Assembly (NCBI GenBank): GCA_009780485.1
Contig: WQZZ01000007.1
Location: 1 to 40,541 of the forward strand
Length of the DNA: 40,541 nt
Direction: 5' to 3'
Origin: Defluviitaleaceae bacterium
GTDB taxonomy: Bacteria; Bacillota; Clostridia; Lachnospirales; WRAX01
The notes under the pieces are model-generated. The model saw only the letters and a list, made by a program, of their open reading frames with translations, ran no database searches and was not told where the DNA came from. Shown one piece after another: positions 21,719-29,073 of this stretch (its first letter is position 1; every line of letters begins with the position of its first letter). The translations under genes were made by a program, and so were the position numbers.

Positions 21719-24541
21719 ATGAATTTTAAGAACATCAAAAAGCGGATTATTACACTTTTTGTGGCTGTTGCAATGGCTACAAGCGGTATCGTGTTTAATC
21801 CACAAACATTGATGGCTGACGATAATCATCAGATAAATCAACTAATCCTTGCTCTTGCCGAGATTTTAGGCGATGGTGTTTTAACTGAAGATTTAGGTGA
21901 TTATGATGAGGTTTATGCCGACCCCGATAAAGACCTTGAGGTTAAAGAGAGGGATGAGGTTGGTGCAGATACAGAAGGTTTTATAAACTTTGAGTGGGAT
22001 GCACCTATTTCTATAGAGCCTTTTAATGCCACTACCATCCCTGGGTTTGTGCCTGGTCCGCCATCCGCCCAGACACCAGAGGTGCAAGAAGCACTTTTTA
22101 ACCAACTGTTAGGTCATGTCCAAGGAAATACCGCTTTAATGTCAGGTTTGGCAGGCTTGCTTTCTGGTCTTCTCGAAGGTTTTATCATTGATATGATAAT
22201 GGAACTTGTTGACCCTGAGATGATTGGCGATATGTTATCCCCCGTTCTTGCTGATTTTATAAGGGATGCTTTTGAAGATTTTCTAGGTGTTCCTTTGCCA
22301 GAGGAAATCGACATCGAAGGAATCATCATGGATATTTTTGGGAGTGAAATTGTTAATTCAGTGCTTACCCATGACATAACCAGAAGAATCCTTGAAAGTG
22401 CTGTACATAATATATTTGAACTTGTTGATGTAAATGTTTTGATTAATCAGTTGCTTCAAGGTGCTGTGCCAAATATTGCAAACCACCTTTGGAATGATGG
22501 CAACCCAGCATCTTCAATATGGCGAAACAATACAGTTGCAGGTATATTTGGTGGCCCTCCTGGTTGGATAGGCGGAGGAATAACTCTTGCGATTACCTTG
22601 CAAGTTATGCCTAATTTGGATAGTTTCCTAGATTTTGATAACATTGACATCATGGACATCCTTCCACCTATGGACTTACTTCTCCAAGCTGTAATTGACG
22701 CAGTCGTTGAAGTAGCCACAGAAGAAATCGAAGCCGTTAGAGAAAGATTGGAAGAATTATTCCAACAATGGCGTGACGAGATAGCAACAAGAATTCAAGA
22801 TGCCATAGAGGACTTACTAAACTACATAAACTCCTTGCCAATCGAAGAAATCTTTGCTAGAGCCGAAGAAATCCTTGCCCAACTTCAAGACATCAGAAAC
22901 TTTATCAACAACTTCGACTTTGGTTTGTTGCGTGAGGAGATAAGGGAAGAATTAAATGCAAAAATTGATATGGTACGCAATGCAGTAATCCAAGTGATTA
23001 GAGATGCCATTGACGATTTGATGGATTATGTAATGAATTACATAGACTCCCTACCAATCGAAGAAGCCATTGCAAAGGCACAGGAAATCATTGCTAGGCT
23101 TGAAGCAATCAAAAACTTTGTTGACGACATTGATTTTGGCTTGTTACAAGCAGAAATCAAAGCAGAACTAAATGCAAAAATTAATTTTATAATTGAAAAA
23201 ATTAAAAATTGGATTGAGGGCAAACGACCACCTGCTGAGGAACTTTGCTTTGAGGAACTTAAAAAAGCCATTGCAGATGCCAATGACCTTTTGGATGACA
23301 CGCTTGTTTCTGTAAACGGCACGGATGTTGCCACCAATCTTTATTGGGCGGTGCAAGCGGCACATGACGCATTACAGGTAGCGATTGATGTGGCAGAGGA
23401 TTTGCTGGATACCATTAAGAGAAGCAGTCTTACGCAAGCCGAAGTTGATGCGGCTGTAGAAGTGTTGCGTGATGCCATTGAAGCTTTTGATTACATCAGG
23501 GCATTGGGAACTTTCACTCCAACCACACCACCGCCAACTCCAGTAATCACTGGTGTTAGCGTAAGCTTCGCATCTTCAACAATCCATCAAGGTGGTTCGT
23601 TGCAACTGACCTCTGTTGTATCTGGCATAAACTTTGCTGGCGCTGTACCTCAAGGCGTTGTTTGGACGACTAATGTGGGTACAATAAGCAGTACGGGTCT
23701 TTTAACCATACCTTCAACCGTCACCTTAGGTACTGTCATAACTGTTAGAGCTACTTCTACGTTTAACAGTGCGGTTTTTGGTGAAGCTACCATTACAGTT
23801 ATGGCGACACCACCTGGGGACGATGATAACTATTATTACAGTGGAAGTGATGATGCTGGTATAACTCAACCCCCTGCTTCGACCCCTCCACAACAAACTA
23901 CAACCGCTCCAACAAACGAACCACAGCAAGCCACAGATGCACCGCAACAAGCCCCAAATGCACCACAACAAGCTGTTGGACAACGTCTTTTTGATGACGT
24001 GTTCCCAAGCGACTGGTTCTATGATTTTGTAAATCAGGTGGCTATGGCTGGTCTTATGAATGGTACAGCCCACAGGATTTTTGCACCTCAAACTAATATG
24101 AGCCGTGCCATGTTTGTGCAGGTTTTTGCTAACCTTGAAGGTATTGACTTGAGTTCGTATGCAAATAGCCCTTCGGTATTTACGGATGTGGCTGCTGATG
24201 CTTGGTATTTTAACGCTGTACAATGGGGAGCTGGCCTTGGTGTTATTTCGGGCATGGGTGATGGAACTTTTGCCCCCAATGCACCTGTTACCCGTGAGCA
24301 AATGGCGACAATTTTAAGCCTATACGTGGAGTTAAGAGGGATACAATTGCCTGTAAATGGCGATGTAACACCTTTTGTTGATGCTGTATACATTTCTTAT
24401 TGGGCGAGAGAGGGTGTGGAGGCTATCCAATCCTTTGGTATCATCCAAGGTCACCCAGGTGGCATTTTTGCACCACAAGATACCGCAACACGTGCAGAAG
24501 TGGCTACGATTTTTTCTATATTTTTGGATTTGATACAATAG
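21719..24541 (+). CDS. SLH-anchored surface protein with helical repeats and Big2-like domain
   Basis: The 940-residue product has a signal peptide (MNFKNIKKRIITLFVAVAMATSG). A mostly helical N-terminal half includes two ~75-residue copies starting SLPIEEIFARAEEILAQLQ and SLPIEEAIAKAQEIIARLE (~365-505), each with FDFGLL/IDFGLL and ELNAKI. A FIVAR-like helical unit (~507-596), a Big2-like Ig domain (~607-696; GVSVSFASSTIHQGGSLQLT ... VVWTTNVGTISSTGLLTIP), a Pro/Gln/Thr linker and three SLH repeats (~755-940; FTDVAADAWYFNAVQWGAGLG, TREQMATILSLYVELRG) follow. SLH repeats bind pyruvylated wall polymer. I prefer the ATG at 21719; the in-frame GTG at 21707 overlaps its own AAGGA site. A terminator follows. 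Confidence 0.88.
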   Translation: MNFKNIKKRIITLFVAVAMATSGIVFNPQTLMADDNHQINQLILALAEILGDGVLTEDLGDYDEVYADPDKDLEVKERDEVGADTEGFINFEWDAPISIEPFNATTIPGFVPGPPSAQTPEVQEALFNQLLGHVQGNTALMSGLAGLLSGLLEGFIIDMIMELVDPEMIGDMLSPVLADFIRDAFEDFLGVPLPEEIDIEGIIMDIFGSEIVNSVLTHDITRRILESAVHNIFELVDVNVLINQLLQGAVPNIANHLWNDGNPASSIWRNNTVAGIFGGPPGWIGGGITLAITLQVMPNLDSFLDFDNIDIMDILPPMDLLLQAVIDAVVEVATEEIEAVRERLEELFQQWRDEIATRIQDAIEDLLNYINSLPIEEIFARAEEILAQLQDIRNFINNFDFGLLREEIREELNAKIDMVRNAVIQVIRDAIDDLMDYVMNYIDSLPIEEAIAKAQEIIARLEAIKNFVDDIDFGLLQAEIKAELNAKINFIIEKIKNWIEGKRPPAEELCFEELKKAIADANDLLDDTLVSVNGTDVATNLYWAVQAAHDALQVAIDVAEDLLDTIKRSSLTQAEVDAAVEVLRDAIEAFDYIRALGTFTPTTPPPTPVITGVSVSFASSTIHQGGSLQLTSVVSGINFAGAVPQGVVWTTNVGTISSTGLLTIPSTVTLGTVITVRATSTFNSAVFGEATITVMATPPGDDDNYYYSGSDDAGITQPPASTPPQQTTTAPTNEPQQATDAPQQAPNAPQQAVGQRLFDDVFPSDWFYDFVNQVAMAGLMNGTAHRIFAPQTNMSRAMFVQVFANLEGIDLSSYANSPSVFTDVAADAWYFNAVQWGAGLGVISGMGDGTFAPNAPVTREQMATILSLYVELRGIQLPVNGDVTPFVDAVYISYWAREGVEAIQSFGIIQGHPGGIFAPQDTATRAEVATIFSIFLDLIQ

Positions 24542-24580
24542 TCTACATCCTAAAAAACACTTTTTAGATGTTATCCAAAC

Positions 24581-24625
24581 CAAAGACAACCCCCCATCCA
24601 CTAGTTGGATGGGGGGTTGTCTTTG
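24581..24625 (+). terminator. Strong intrinsic terminator (perfect 20-bp stem)
   Basis: CAAAGACAACCCCCCATCCA (24581-24600) is perfectly repeated in inverse at 24606-24625 with a 5-nt loop. It lies 39 nt after the SLH gene. The right arm ends in CTTTG rather than a long T run. A small AT-rich hairpin precedes it at 24546-24570. Confidence 0.8.
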
Positions 24626-24727
24626 TGATGGGGTTTGCGGGTAAATGTCAAACCACTTGTATCTGTCCTCACCTAGCCTTGGTCTGGGCGTATTATATAG
24701 ATGACGATTTCCTTGCCAGAGTATACC

Positions 24728-25501
24728 CTATATGCTAAATTCTACAAGTCCTAGAAGCAGGGATACAATACCAATCACCGCAAAATGTAGAGGATAAATG
24801 ACATAAAATGTCCATTTCATGGGCTTGCCACGTTCGCCGTTATATCCAAGTAACAGCACCACAGCTACAGCCATGCCAAGCACCATAAAGATAGACGAAA
24901 CAAGAAAATCCATGTTGCCCCATGTTGCTTCAAAGTTTGCAAGGGCGGCATAATTCCCTGTCACCTGCATCCTCATATGCGAAAAAATTCCGAAGCCAAT
25001 AAATAAGAACCAGCACACGCCCCCAAAAACTGATGGGGCGATACGTCGTATTTTTTCGTTTTTAATTATGTAGTACATAATAATCATACTAATGCTCATT
25101 AGATACCAGTCGAATACAAGTGTTATTGGAATTAAGACAACCACGAACAAAACCCAAAACAGTGTACGATTTTTTATTTTATCGTATAGCACCATCGTTA
25201 AAATACCCAGCATAATTGAAAACATGATATTGAACTGAAATAGCCCGAATGTGAGCATATAAAACGGAATAGAAACTACACCAAACAGGAAAAGTCTAAG
25301 CAAATATTTCTTTAAGTTGGATGTGTGCTTGTATCCTTCTACCACAAAATATGCCATGATGGGATATGTCAACCCGCCAGCACCCATCATGGGAATCATC
25401 AGCCATAAAGGAATAACCTCTGCCCATGCCCACGCCATATGACTTGTAATCATCCCAATGATGGCCACCCATTTTAACCGAAAAGCGTTTAAGCGTAACA
25501 T
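24728..25501 (-). CDS. TraX-like integral membrane protein
   Basis: The TraX family is named after the F-plasmid protein that acetylates pilin, but chromosomal Firmicute members are of unknown role and probably acyltransferase-like. The 257-residue product has about eight transmembrane helices and the family start LKWVAIIGMITSHMAW, followed by LTYPIMAYFVVEGYKHTSNLKKYLLRLFLFGVVSIPFYMLTFG. The end (KWTFYVIYPLHFAVIGIVSLLL) also fits. GAGGTG lies just before the ATG at 25501; the in-frame GTG at 25513 overlaps that site. The gene is divergent from a methyltransferase gene and shares a palindrome with it. Confidence 0.85.
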   Translation of the reverse strand: MLRLNAFRLKWVAIIGMITSHMAWAWAEVIPLWLMIPMMGAGGLTYPIMAYFVVEGYKHTSNLKKYLLRLFLFGVVSIPFYMLTFGLFQFNIMFSIMLGILTMVLYDKIKNRTLFWVLFVVVLIPITLVFDWYLMSISMIIMYYIIKNEKIRRIAPSVFGGVCWFLFIGFGIFSHMRMQVTGNYAALANFEATWGNMDFLVSSIFMVLGMAVAVVLLLGYNGERGKPMKWTFYVIYPLHFAVIGIVSLLLGLVEFSI

Positions 25502-25531
25502 AATGCACCTCACTTGGAATTAATATAATTT

Positions 25532-25558
25532 AGTATAACACCAGAAATAAAAACACAA
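25532..25558 (-). promoter_or_regulatory. Possible promoter of the TraX-like gene
   Basis: Minus strand TTGTGT (25558-25553), a short 15-nt spacer and TATACT (25537-25532). The weak -35 overlaps the edge of the palindrome at 25555-25580. Confidence 0.35.
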
Positions 25559-25580
25559 TAGTGACATTTGTCACTATTGT
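25555..25580. promoter_or_regulatory. Perfect 26-bp palindrome, probable operator
   Basis: ACAATAGTGACA-TT-TGTCACTATTGT is perfect over both 12-nt arms. It lies between two divergent genes and touches the -35 box of each. The position and perfect dyad symmetry suggest a binding site for a dimeric regulator acting on both. The regulator is not encoded next to it. Confidence 0.65.
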
Positions 25581-25608
25581 TGCATATGTTCTATTGTTGT
25601 GATATAAT
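25580..25608 (+). promoter_or_regulatory. Promoter of the methyltransferase gene
   Basis: TTGCAT (25580-25585), a 17-nt spacer and TATAAT (25603-25608). The -35 abuts the 26-bp palindrome. Confidence 0.65.
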
Positions 25609-25631
25609 CATCAGAAAAAATGGGAGATTAT

Positions 25632-26429
25632 ATGGAAAAATTAACTAAACCTGTGCTTTATGAACGCACAAAGGAGAAATTTTGGACAGACCCGTATATT
25701 GCGGAACAAATGTTGGAAGCCCACCTTAACCCAAGCCACGATGCCGCCAGTCGTAAACCTCAATTTATAAGTGATTGTGCTGATTGGTTGGTATCTATTT
25801 TGCCGAAAGGTTCTAATTTGTTAGACATTGGTTGCGGTCCAGGGCTTTATACTAAAGAGTTTGCAAAAAGAGGATTAAAAGTTACAGGGCTGGACTTTTC
25901 TGAAAATTCTATCGCCTACGCACGTAAGCATGACCCCGACAGCAAATATTTGGTGTCGGATTACTTGGAGCTTGCTTTTGAAAATCAATTTGATGCGATA
26001 ACCCTGATTTATTGTGATTATGGTGCGTTGATACCAGAAGAACGCCAAAACTTGTTGGGACGTATTAATAAAGCGTTAAAGCCTGGCGGGTTGTTTGTTT
26101 TAGACGTGTTTACGCCCAAAAGTGGGACGGACAGCCAAACCACCACAGAATATCCAGATGGTGGATTTTTCAGTCCAAATCCGCACACTTGCCACGCCGC
26201 TACATTCTTTTATGACGACTTGGCAAAAGCGACCAAATACACCATTGTTGAGGGTCATAACATTCGTACATTCAACTTGTGGGATTGTTTCTTCACCCCC
26301 CAGACCCTATCTGATGAGGTAGCAACCCACGGTTTTACAATAAAAAATGTTTACGCTGATTTTACAGGCAATCCATTTACAAAAGAAAGCGAAACCATCT
26401 GTGCGGTTCTTGTCAAAAATTTCATATAA
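25632..26429 (+). CDS. Class I SAM-dependent methyltransferase
   Basis: The 265-residue product contains the SAM-binding motif I LLDIGCGPGLYTKEFAKRG, followed by VTGLDFSENSIAYARKH (acidic motif II region), FDAITLIYCDYGAL and the post-motif INKALKPGGLFVLDVFTP. This is a Methyltransf_25/11-type small-molecule methyltransferase; the substrate cannot be told. GGGAG lies 5 nt before the ATG at 25632, which is preferred to the in-frame ATG at 25620. It is probably controlled through the adjacent palindrome. Confidence 0.9.
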   Translation: MEKLTKPVLYERTKEKFWTDPYIAEQMLEAHLNPSHDAASRKPQFISDCADWLVSILPKGSNLLDIGCGPGLYTKEFAKRGLKVTGLDFSENSIAYARKHDPDSKYLVSDYLELAFENQFDAITLIYCDYGALIPEERQNLLGRINKALKPGGLFVLDVFTPKSGTDSQTTTEYPDGGFFSPNPHTCHAATFFYDDLAKATKYTIVEGHNIRTFNLWDCFFTPQTLSDEVATHGFTIKNVYADFTGNPFTKESETICAVLVKNFI

Positions 26430-26436
26430 AATAAGG

Positions 26437-26465
26437 TTGACATAATTTTATTTGTATGTTATGAT
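26437..26465 (+). promoter_or_regulatory. Sigma-A promoter of the MutS2-paralogue leader
   Basis: TTGACA (26437-26442), a 17-nt spacer and TATGAT (26460-26465), close to full consensus. Transcription should start near 26472, about 310 nt before the MutS2 start codon. Confidence 0.85.
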
Positions 26466-26505
26466 GGTAAACGTATTTAATTTATTTCGAAAGAAGGAAT
26501 GTTTT

Positions 26506-26541
26506 GTGAGTGCTAATTTGGTATCGGTGTTTGTAATCTAA
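26506..26541 (+). CDS. Candidate regulatory leader peptide (11 residues)
   Basis: AAGAAGGA (26491-26498), 7 nt, then GTG opens a frame encoding MSANLVSVFVI followed by TAA. It is the first translatable frame after the promoter. The second half of the frame is part of a hairpin: TTGGTATCGGT (26518-26528) can pair with ACCGAATACTAA (26543-26554), one bulge. A ribosome stalled here by an inhibitor would disrupt this pairing. Such short hydrophobic leaders are typical of attenuated antibiotic-resistance genes. The overlapping ATG at 26499 gives only five codons and is too close to the ribosome site. Confidence 0.6.
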   Translation: MSANLVSVFVI

Positions 26542-26542
26542 A

Positions 26543-26730
26543 AACCGAATACTAAGGTGCAAAAGTAAAATAATGGGCTGTTTGCCTGTTCTTTGTGCCG
26601 TCAAATTAGTAGCCTTTTTAATACTACCATCTGCATGGGGTGCGATAAGGTCGTATCCTTTTTGTGTTGCGACGCTTTTTACCGCAGATAAGTAGCCTTT
26701 CCTAAGGGTCTACTTGTCTGCGGTATTTTT
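26543..26730 (+). promoter_or_regulatory. Attenuator with antiterminator and intrinsic terminator
   Basis: After the leader peptide come a second hairpin (GGTGCAAAAG 26556-26565 with CTTTGTGCC 26591-26599), a candidate antiterminator arm (CTACCATCTGC, 26624-26634), and a strong terminator: ACCGCAGATAAGTAG (arm 26680-26695) with CTACTTGTCTGCGGT (arm 26710-26725), followed by TTTTT. The 26624-26634 segment closely mimics the terminator's 3' arm and could pair with its 5' arm (GCAGATAAGTAG, 26684-26695), blocking termination. TTAGTAG (26606-26612) could in turn hold part of the antiterminator arm. No known riboswitch or T-box signature is seen. Confidence 0.7.
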
Positions 26731-26782
26731 GTGCCTAAAAATGCGAAAAATAAAAAACACATTTGTGAAGGAGTTAAAAACC

Positions 26783-28702
26783 ATGAACCATTTTGAAACC
26801 CTTGAATTTTACACTATTCTAAGTAAATTATCAGACTGTGCTGTTTCGGCTGTTGCAAAAGAGCGTTGTTTGTCAATTGAGCCAGCCACAACCATCGAGG
26901 AAGCCACACGACTTTTAAGCCAGACAACCGAGGCACGGAAGATTATGGAGCAGGCAGGAAGCCCACCCATTGCGGTAATGTCTGACCTAGAGAAGATAAT
27001 AACCCTGCTAAAGGCAGACGCAATGCTGACGCCAGACAATATTGGCAATGTTGTGCAATTTCTTGCGTCATGCACCCGCTTAAAATCTTATTTGAAAAGG
27101 GCAGAAGCCACAGGGGCTGACATTGCTTTTTACGGCAATTCCATGATAGATTTGTCTGATTTGGAAGATGAAATTAATCGTTGCCTGCATAACGGACGCA
27201 TTGACGACAGGGCAACATCCAATCTACACGACATACGCCGTGGAATTGAGCGTAAAGGCGAGCAAATTAAAACCAAAATAGAAGCCTTGGTAAAAACCAA
27301 CAGGGAATACTGTGCGGAAGGTTTTGCGGCAAAGCGTAACGGCAGATACACAATGCCTGTTTTGAAAAAATACAAAAACAAAGTGTCTGGCACATTGGTA
27401 GAAATGTCCAACACTGGCGAAACCTATTATATCGAGCCTTCTGCGGTGTCCAAATTGCAAAACGAGCTGGATATGTTGCTTATCGAAGAAGATAACGAGG
27501 TACGCACCATACTATACACCCTGACCGCCATGATTGACGATAACCTAACTTCCATAAAAATAAACATGGAAGCCATGGAGGTTTTGGACTTTGTTTTTGC
27601 CAAGGCGAAGTTAAGCATATCCATGAAAGCCACCGAAATAAGACTGACAGAGGAGAGAGATATTAGGCTATTGTCTGCAAAACACCCACTTTTGGGACAG
27701 TCTAGTATGCCACCTGTACCTTTGGATTTTGCACTGGGAAATTCCACTAGAGGTATAGTCATAACGGGTCCAAACACAGGCGGTAAAACCGTTGCAATTA
27801 AAACCGTTGGGCTGTTGTCCCTGATGACACAAAGCGGACTGCACATTCCCGCTGATAAATCCAGCAGTATGTGTGTGTTCGACAATGTTTGGTGCGATAT
27901 TGGGGACGGGCAAAGCATATCCCAAAACCTATCAACCTTTTCATCACACATGACCAACATTATTGATGTTTTAGGGCGTGTAACCCCTAATTCCTTGGTT
28001 TTGTTTGACGAGCTAGGTTCAGGCACAGACCCTGCCGAGGGCATGGGCATCGCAACCGCCATTTTAGAGGAACTGCTGGCGAGCGACTGCCTATTTACCG
28101 TAACGACCCACTATCCAGAAATTAAGGAATTTGCCACACGCACAGAGGGCGTTATTAACGCACGCATGGCTTTTGACCGTGAAAGCCTAATGCCTCTTTA
28201 CAAACTGGAAATAGGGGAGGCGGGGGAAAGTTGTGCTTTACACATAGCACAAAGGCTAGGTATGCCCGAACATTTGTTAGAAAGGGCGAGGAAAATAACT
28301 TATTCTGGGATTGACACCCCTTCCATTTCTGCGAAACCTATAGAAAACACCATAGTTACAGTCACGCCTTTGGAATTGAAAGCAGAGCCTGAAAAAGACA
28401 CAACCCCATCCCGAAGTCAAAGCTTCAACATTGGTGACAGCGTAACGGTATACCCTCAAAAAGAAATTGGGATTGTTTATCAGCGTGCCAATAGCGTAGG
28501 GGAGATAGGCGTGCAAGTGAAGGGCAAGAAGAAGCTGGTAAACCACAAACGCATCAAACTGAAGGTTGCTGCCTCTGAACTTTACCCAGACGATTATGAT
28601 ATGTCTATCGTGTTTGACACCGTGGAAAACCGCAAGGCAAGTCACTTGATGGGCAAAAGGCACGTGGAAGGCAACACGGTTATCATAAAAGAAGGCAAAT
28701 AA
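26783..28702 (+). CDS. MutS2-type ATPase lacking the Smr domain
   Basis: MutS2 proteins have MutS-like clamp and ABC-type ATPase domains; in Bacillus, MutS2 is reported to act on stalled or collided ribosomes, and it is not a classical mismatch-repair enzyme. This 639-residue product has an N-terminal core/lever region, Walker A GPNTGGKT (329-336), Walker B LVLFDELGSGTDP (Asp409, Glu410), the VTTHYPEIKEFA segment, then a short KOW-like beta domain (FNIGDSVTVYPQKEIGIVYQRA). The C-terminal tail is LYPDDYDMSIVFDTVENRKASH. Standard MutS2 is ~780 residues with a C-terminal Smr nuclease-like domain; that domain and the long coiled coil are absent, without signs of decay. AAGGAG precedes the ATG at 26783. 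Expression is probably attenuator-controlled. Confidence 0.9.
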   Translation: MNHFETLEFYTILSKLSDCAVSAVAKERCLSIEPATTIEEATRLLSQTTEARKIMEQAGSPPIAVMSDLEKIITLLKADAMLTPDNIGNVVQFLASCTRLKSYLKRAEATGADIAFYGNSMIDLSDLEDEINRCLHNGRIDDRATSNLHDIRRGIERKGEQIKTKIEALVKTNREYCAEGFAAKRNGRYTMPVLKKYKNKVSGTLVEMSNTGETYYIEPSAVSKLQNELDMLLIEEDNEVRTILYTLTAMIDDNLTSIKINMEAMEVLDFVFAKAKLSISMKATEIRLTEERDIRLLSAKHPLLGQSSMPPVPLDFALGNSTRGIVITGPNTGGKTVAIKTVGLLSLMTQSGLHIPADKSSSMCVFDNVWCDIGDGQSISQNLSTFSSHMTNIIDVLGRVTPNSLVLFDELGSGTDPAEGMGIATAILEELLASDCLFTVTTHYPEIKEFATRTEGVINARMAFDRESLMPLYKLEIGEAGESCALHIAQRLGMPEHLLERARKITYSGIDTPSISAKPIENTIVTVTPLELKAEPEKDTTPSRSQSFNIGDSVTVYPQKEIGIVYQRANSVGEIGVQVKGKKKLVNHKRIKLKVAASELYPDDYDMSIVFDTVENRKASHLMGKRHVEGNTVIIKEGK

Positions 28703-28704
28703 CC

Positions 28705-28741
28705 TGTACGGTGGGGGGCTTCCCCTGCCGTACATTTTTTT
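28705..28741 (+). terminator. Intrinsic terminator of the MutS2-type gene
   Basis: TGTACGG...GGGG pairs with CCCC...CCGTACA across a short loop, followed by seven T. It begins 2 nt after the stop codon. Confidence 0.9.
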
Positions 28742-28752
28742 GTCAAAATAAC

Positions 28753-28781
28753 TTGACAAACTTCGCTGGCGGTGTTACAAT
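28753..28781 (+). promoter_or_regulatory. Sigma-A promoter of a noncoding transcript
   Basis: TTGACA (28753-28758), a 17-nt spacer and TACAAT (28776-28781). It points toward a long hairpin and a terminator, with no credible coding frame in between. Confidence 0.75.
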
Positions 28782-28822
28782 ACCCACAGTGTCCATCTCG
28801 AAAAGCATGGGTGGCTTGGTAT

Positions 28823-28897
28823 AAAAAAACACGTTGGGTGGTCTATGACTTGAAACCTCAAACCACCCAACGTGCCACCAAGCCGTAAAAACGACCT
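28823..28897 (-). ncRNA. Putative ~75-nt antisense RNA
   Basis: On the minus strand a promoter TTGACT-N17-TAAAAT (-35 28932-28927, -10 28909-28904) starts transcription near 28897. About 25 nt later the perfect 13-bp stem of the same long hairpin is followed by seven T (plus-strand A7, 28823-28829), a textbook terminator in this direction only. The transcript would be fully complementary to the plus-strand RNA. Confidence 0.45.
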
Positions 28898-28903
28898 AGT
28901 GAT

Positions 28904-28932
28904 ATTTTACCTCACCTAGGCTTATTAGTCAA
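28904..28932 (-). promoter_or_regulatory. Convergent sigma-A promoter in the ncRNA locus
   Basis: Minus strand TTGACT (28932-28927), a 17-nt spacer, TAAAAT (28909-28904). It faces the plus-strand promoter at 28753-28781. Confidence 0.6.
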
Positions 28933-28967
28933 CCACTAAAATTTCCAAATTCGCCTTTACTGACTTT

Positions 28968-29001
28968 AACCGCATTGCTTCCAAAGCTTTGGCGGTTTTT
29001 T
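28968..29001 (+). terminator. Intrinsic terminator before the aspS promoter
   Basis: AACCGC (28968-28973) pairs with GCGGTT (28992-28997), with an inner palindrome CCAAAGCTTTGG, followed by a T run. It would end the plus-strand ncRNA. Confidence 0.6.
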
Positions 29002-29002
29002 G

Positions 29003-29031
29003 TTGCGTTTGTCCTTGTGGCGTGGTATAAT
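29003..29031 (+). promoter_or_regulatory. Promoter of aspS
   Basis: TTGCGT (29003-29008), a 17-nt spacer and TATAAT (29026-29031), about 35 nt before the aspS start. The open frame from 28975 includes this promoter, so its N-terminus is not translated. Confidence 0.7.
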
Positions 29032-29073
29032 TGCCAAAGGAAAATAACAATAAAACTTAGGAGGAAATGCGAA

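Larger units (their letters stand above)
28788..29001 (+). ncRNA. Putative ~214-nt noncoding RNA upstream of aspS
   Basis: The promoter at 28753-28781 and the terminator at 28968-29001 bound an RNA of about 214 nt without a significant open frame. Its centre is a long hairpin: GGCTTGGT (28814-28821) and CACGTTGGGTGGT (28830-28842) pair with ACCACCCAACGTG (28862-28874) and ACCAAGCC. A second hairpin (CCTAGTGA / TCACCTAGG) follows at 28895-28920. aspS has its own promoter after the terminator. I do not recognise SRP RNA, RNase P RNA, tmRNA, 6S RNA or a T-box in it. Confidence 0.45.

Noticed and set aside
26783-28702. Mismatch-repair MutS1
   Set aside because: There is no N-terminal mismatch-binding FxE domain; the layout is of the MutS2 type.
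28788-28930. Type I toxin peptide
   Set aside because: Only frames of a few codons occur and none has a ribosome site or a hydrophobic stretch.
28742-29073. T-box riboswitch for aspS
   Set aside because: No GGGTGG-type T-box followed by ACCGCG is present, the hairpin carries a U tail only on the minus strand, and aspS has its own promoter after a terminator.
28975-29073. Hydrophobic N-terminal extension of AspRS
   Set aside because: It includes a terminator tail and the aspS promoter; AGGAGG precedes the ATG at 29074.
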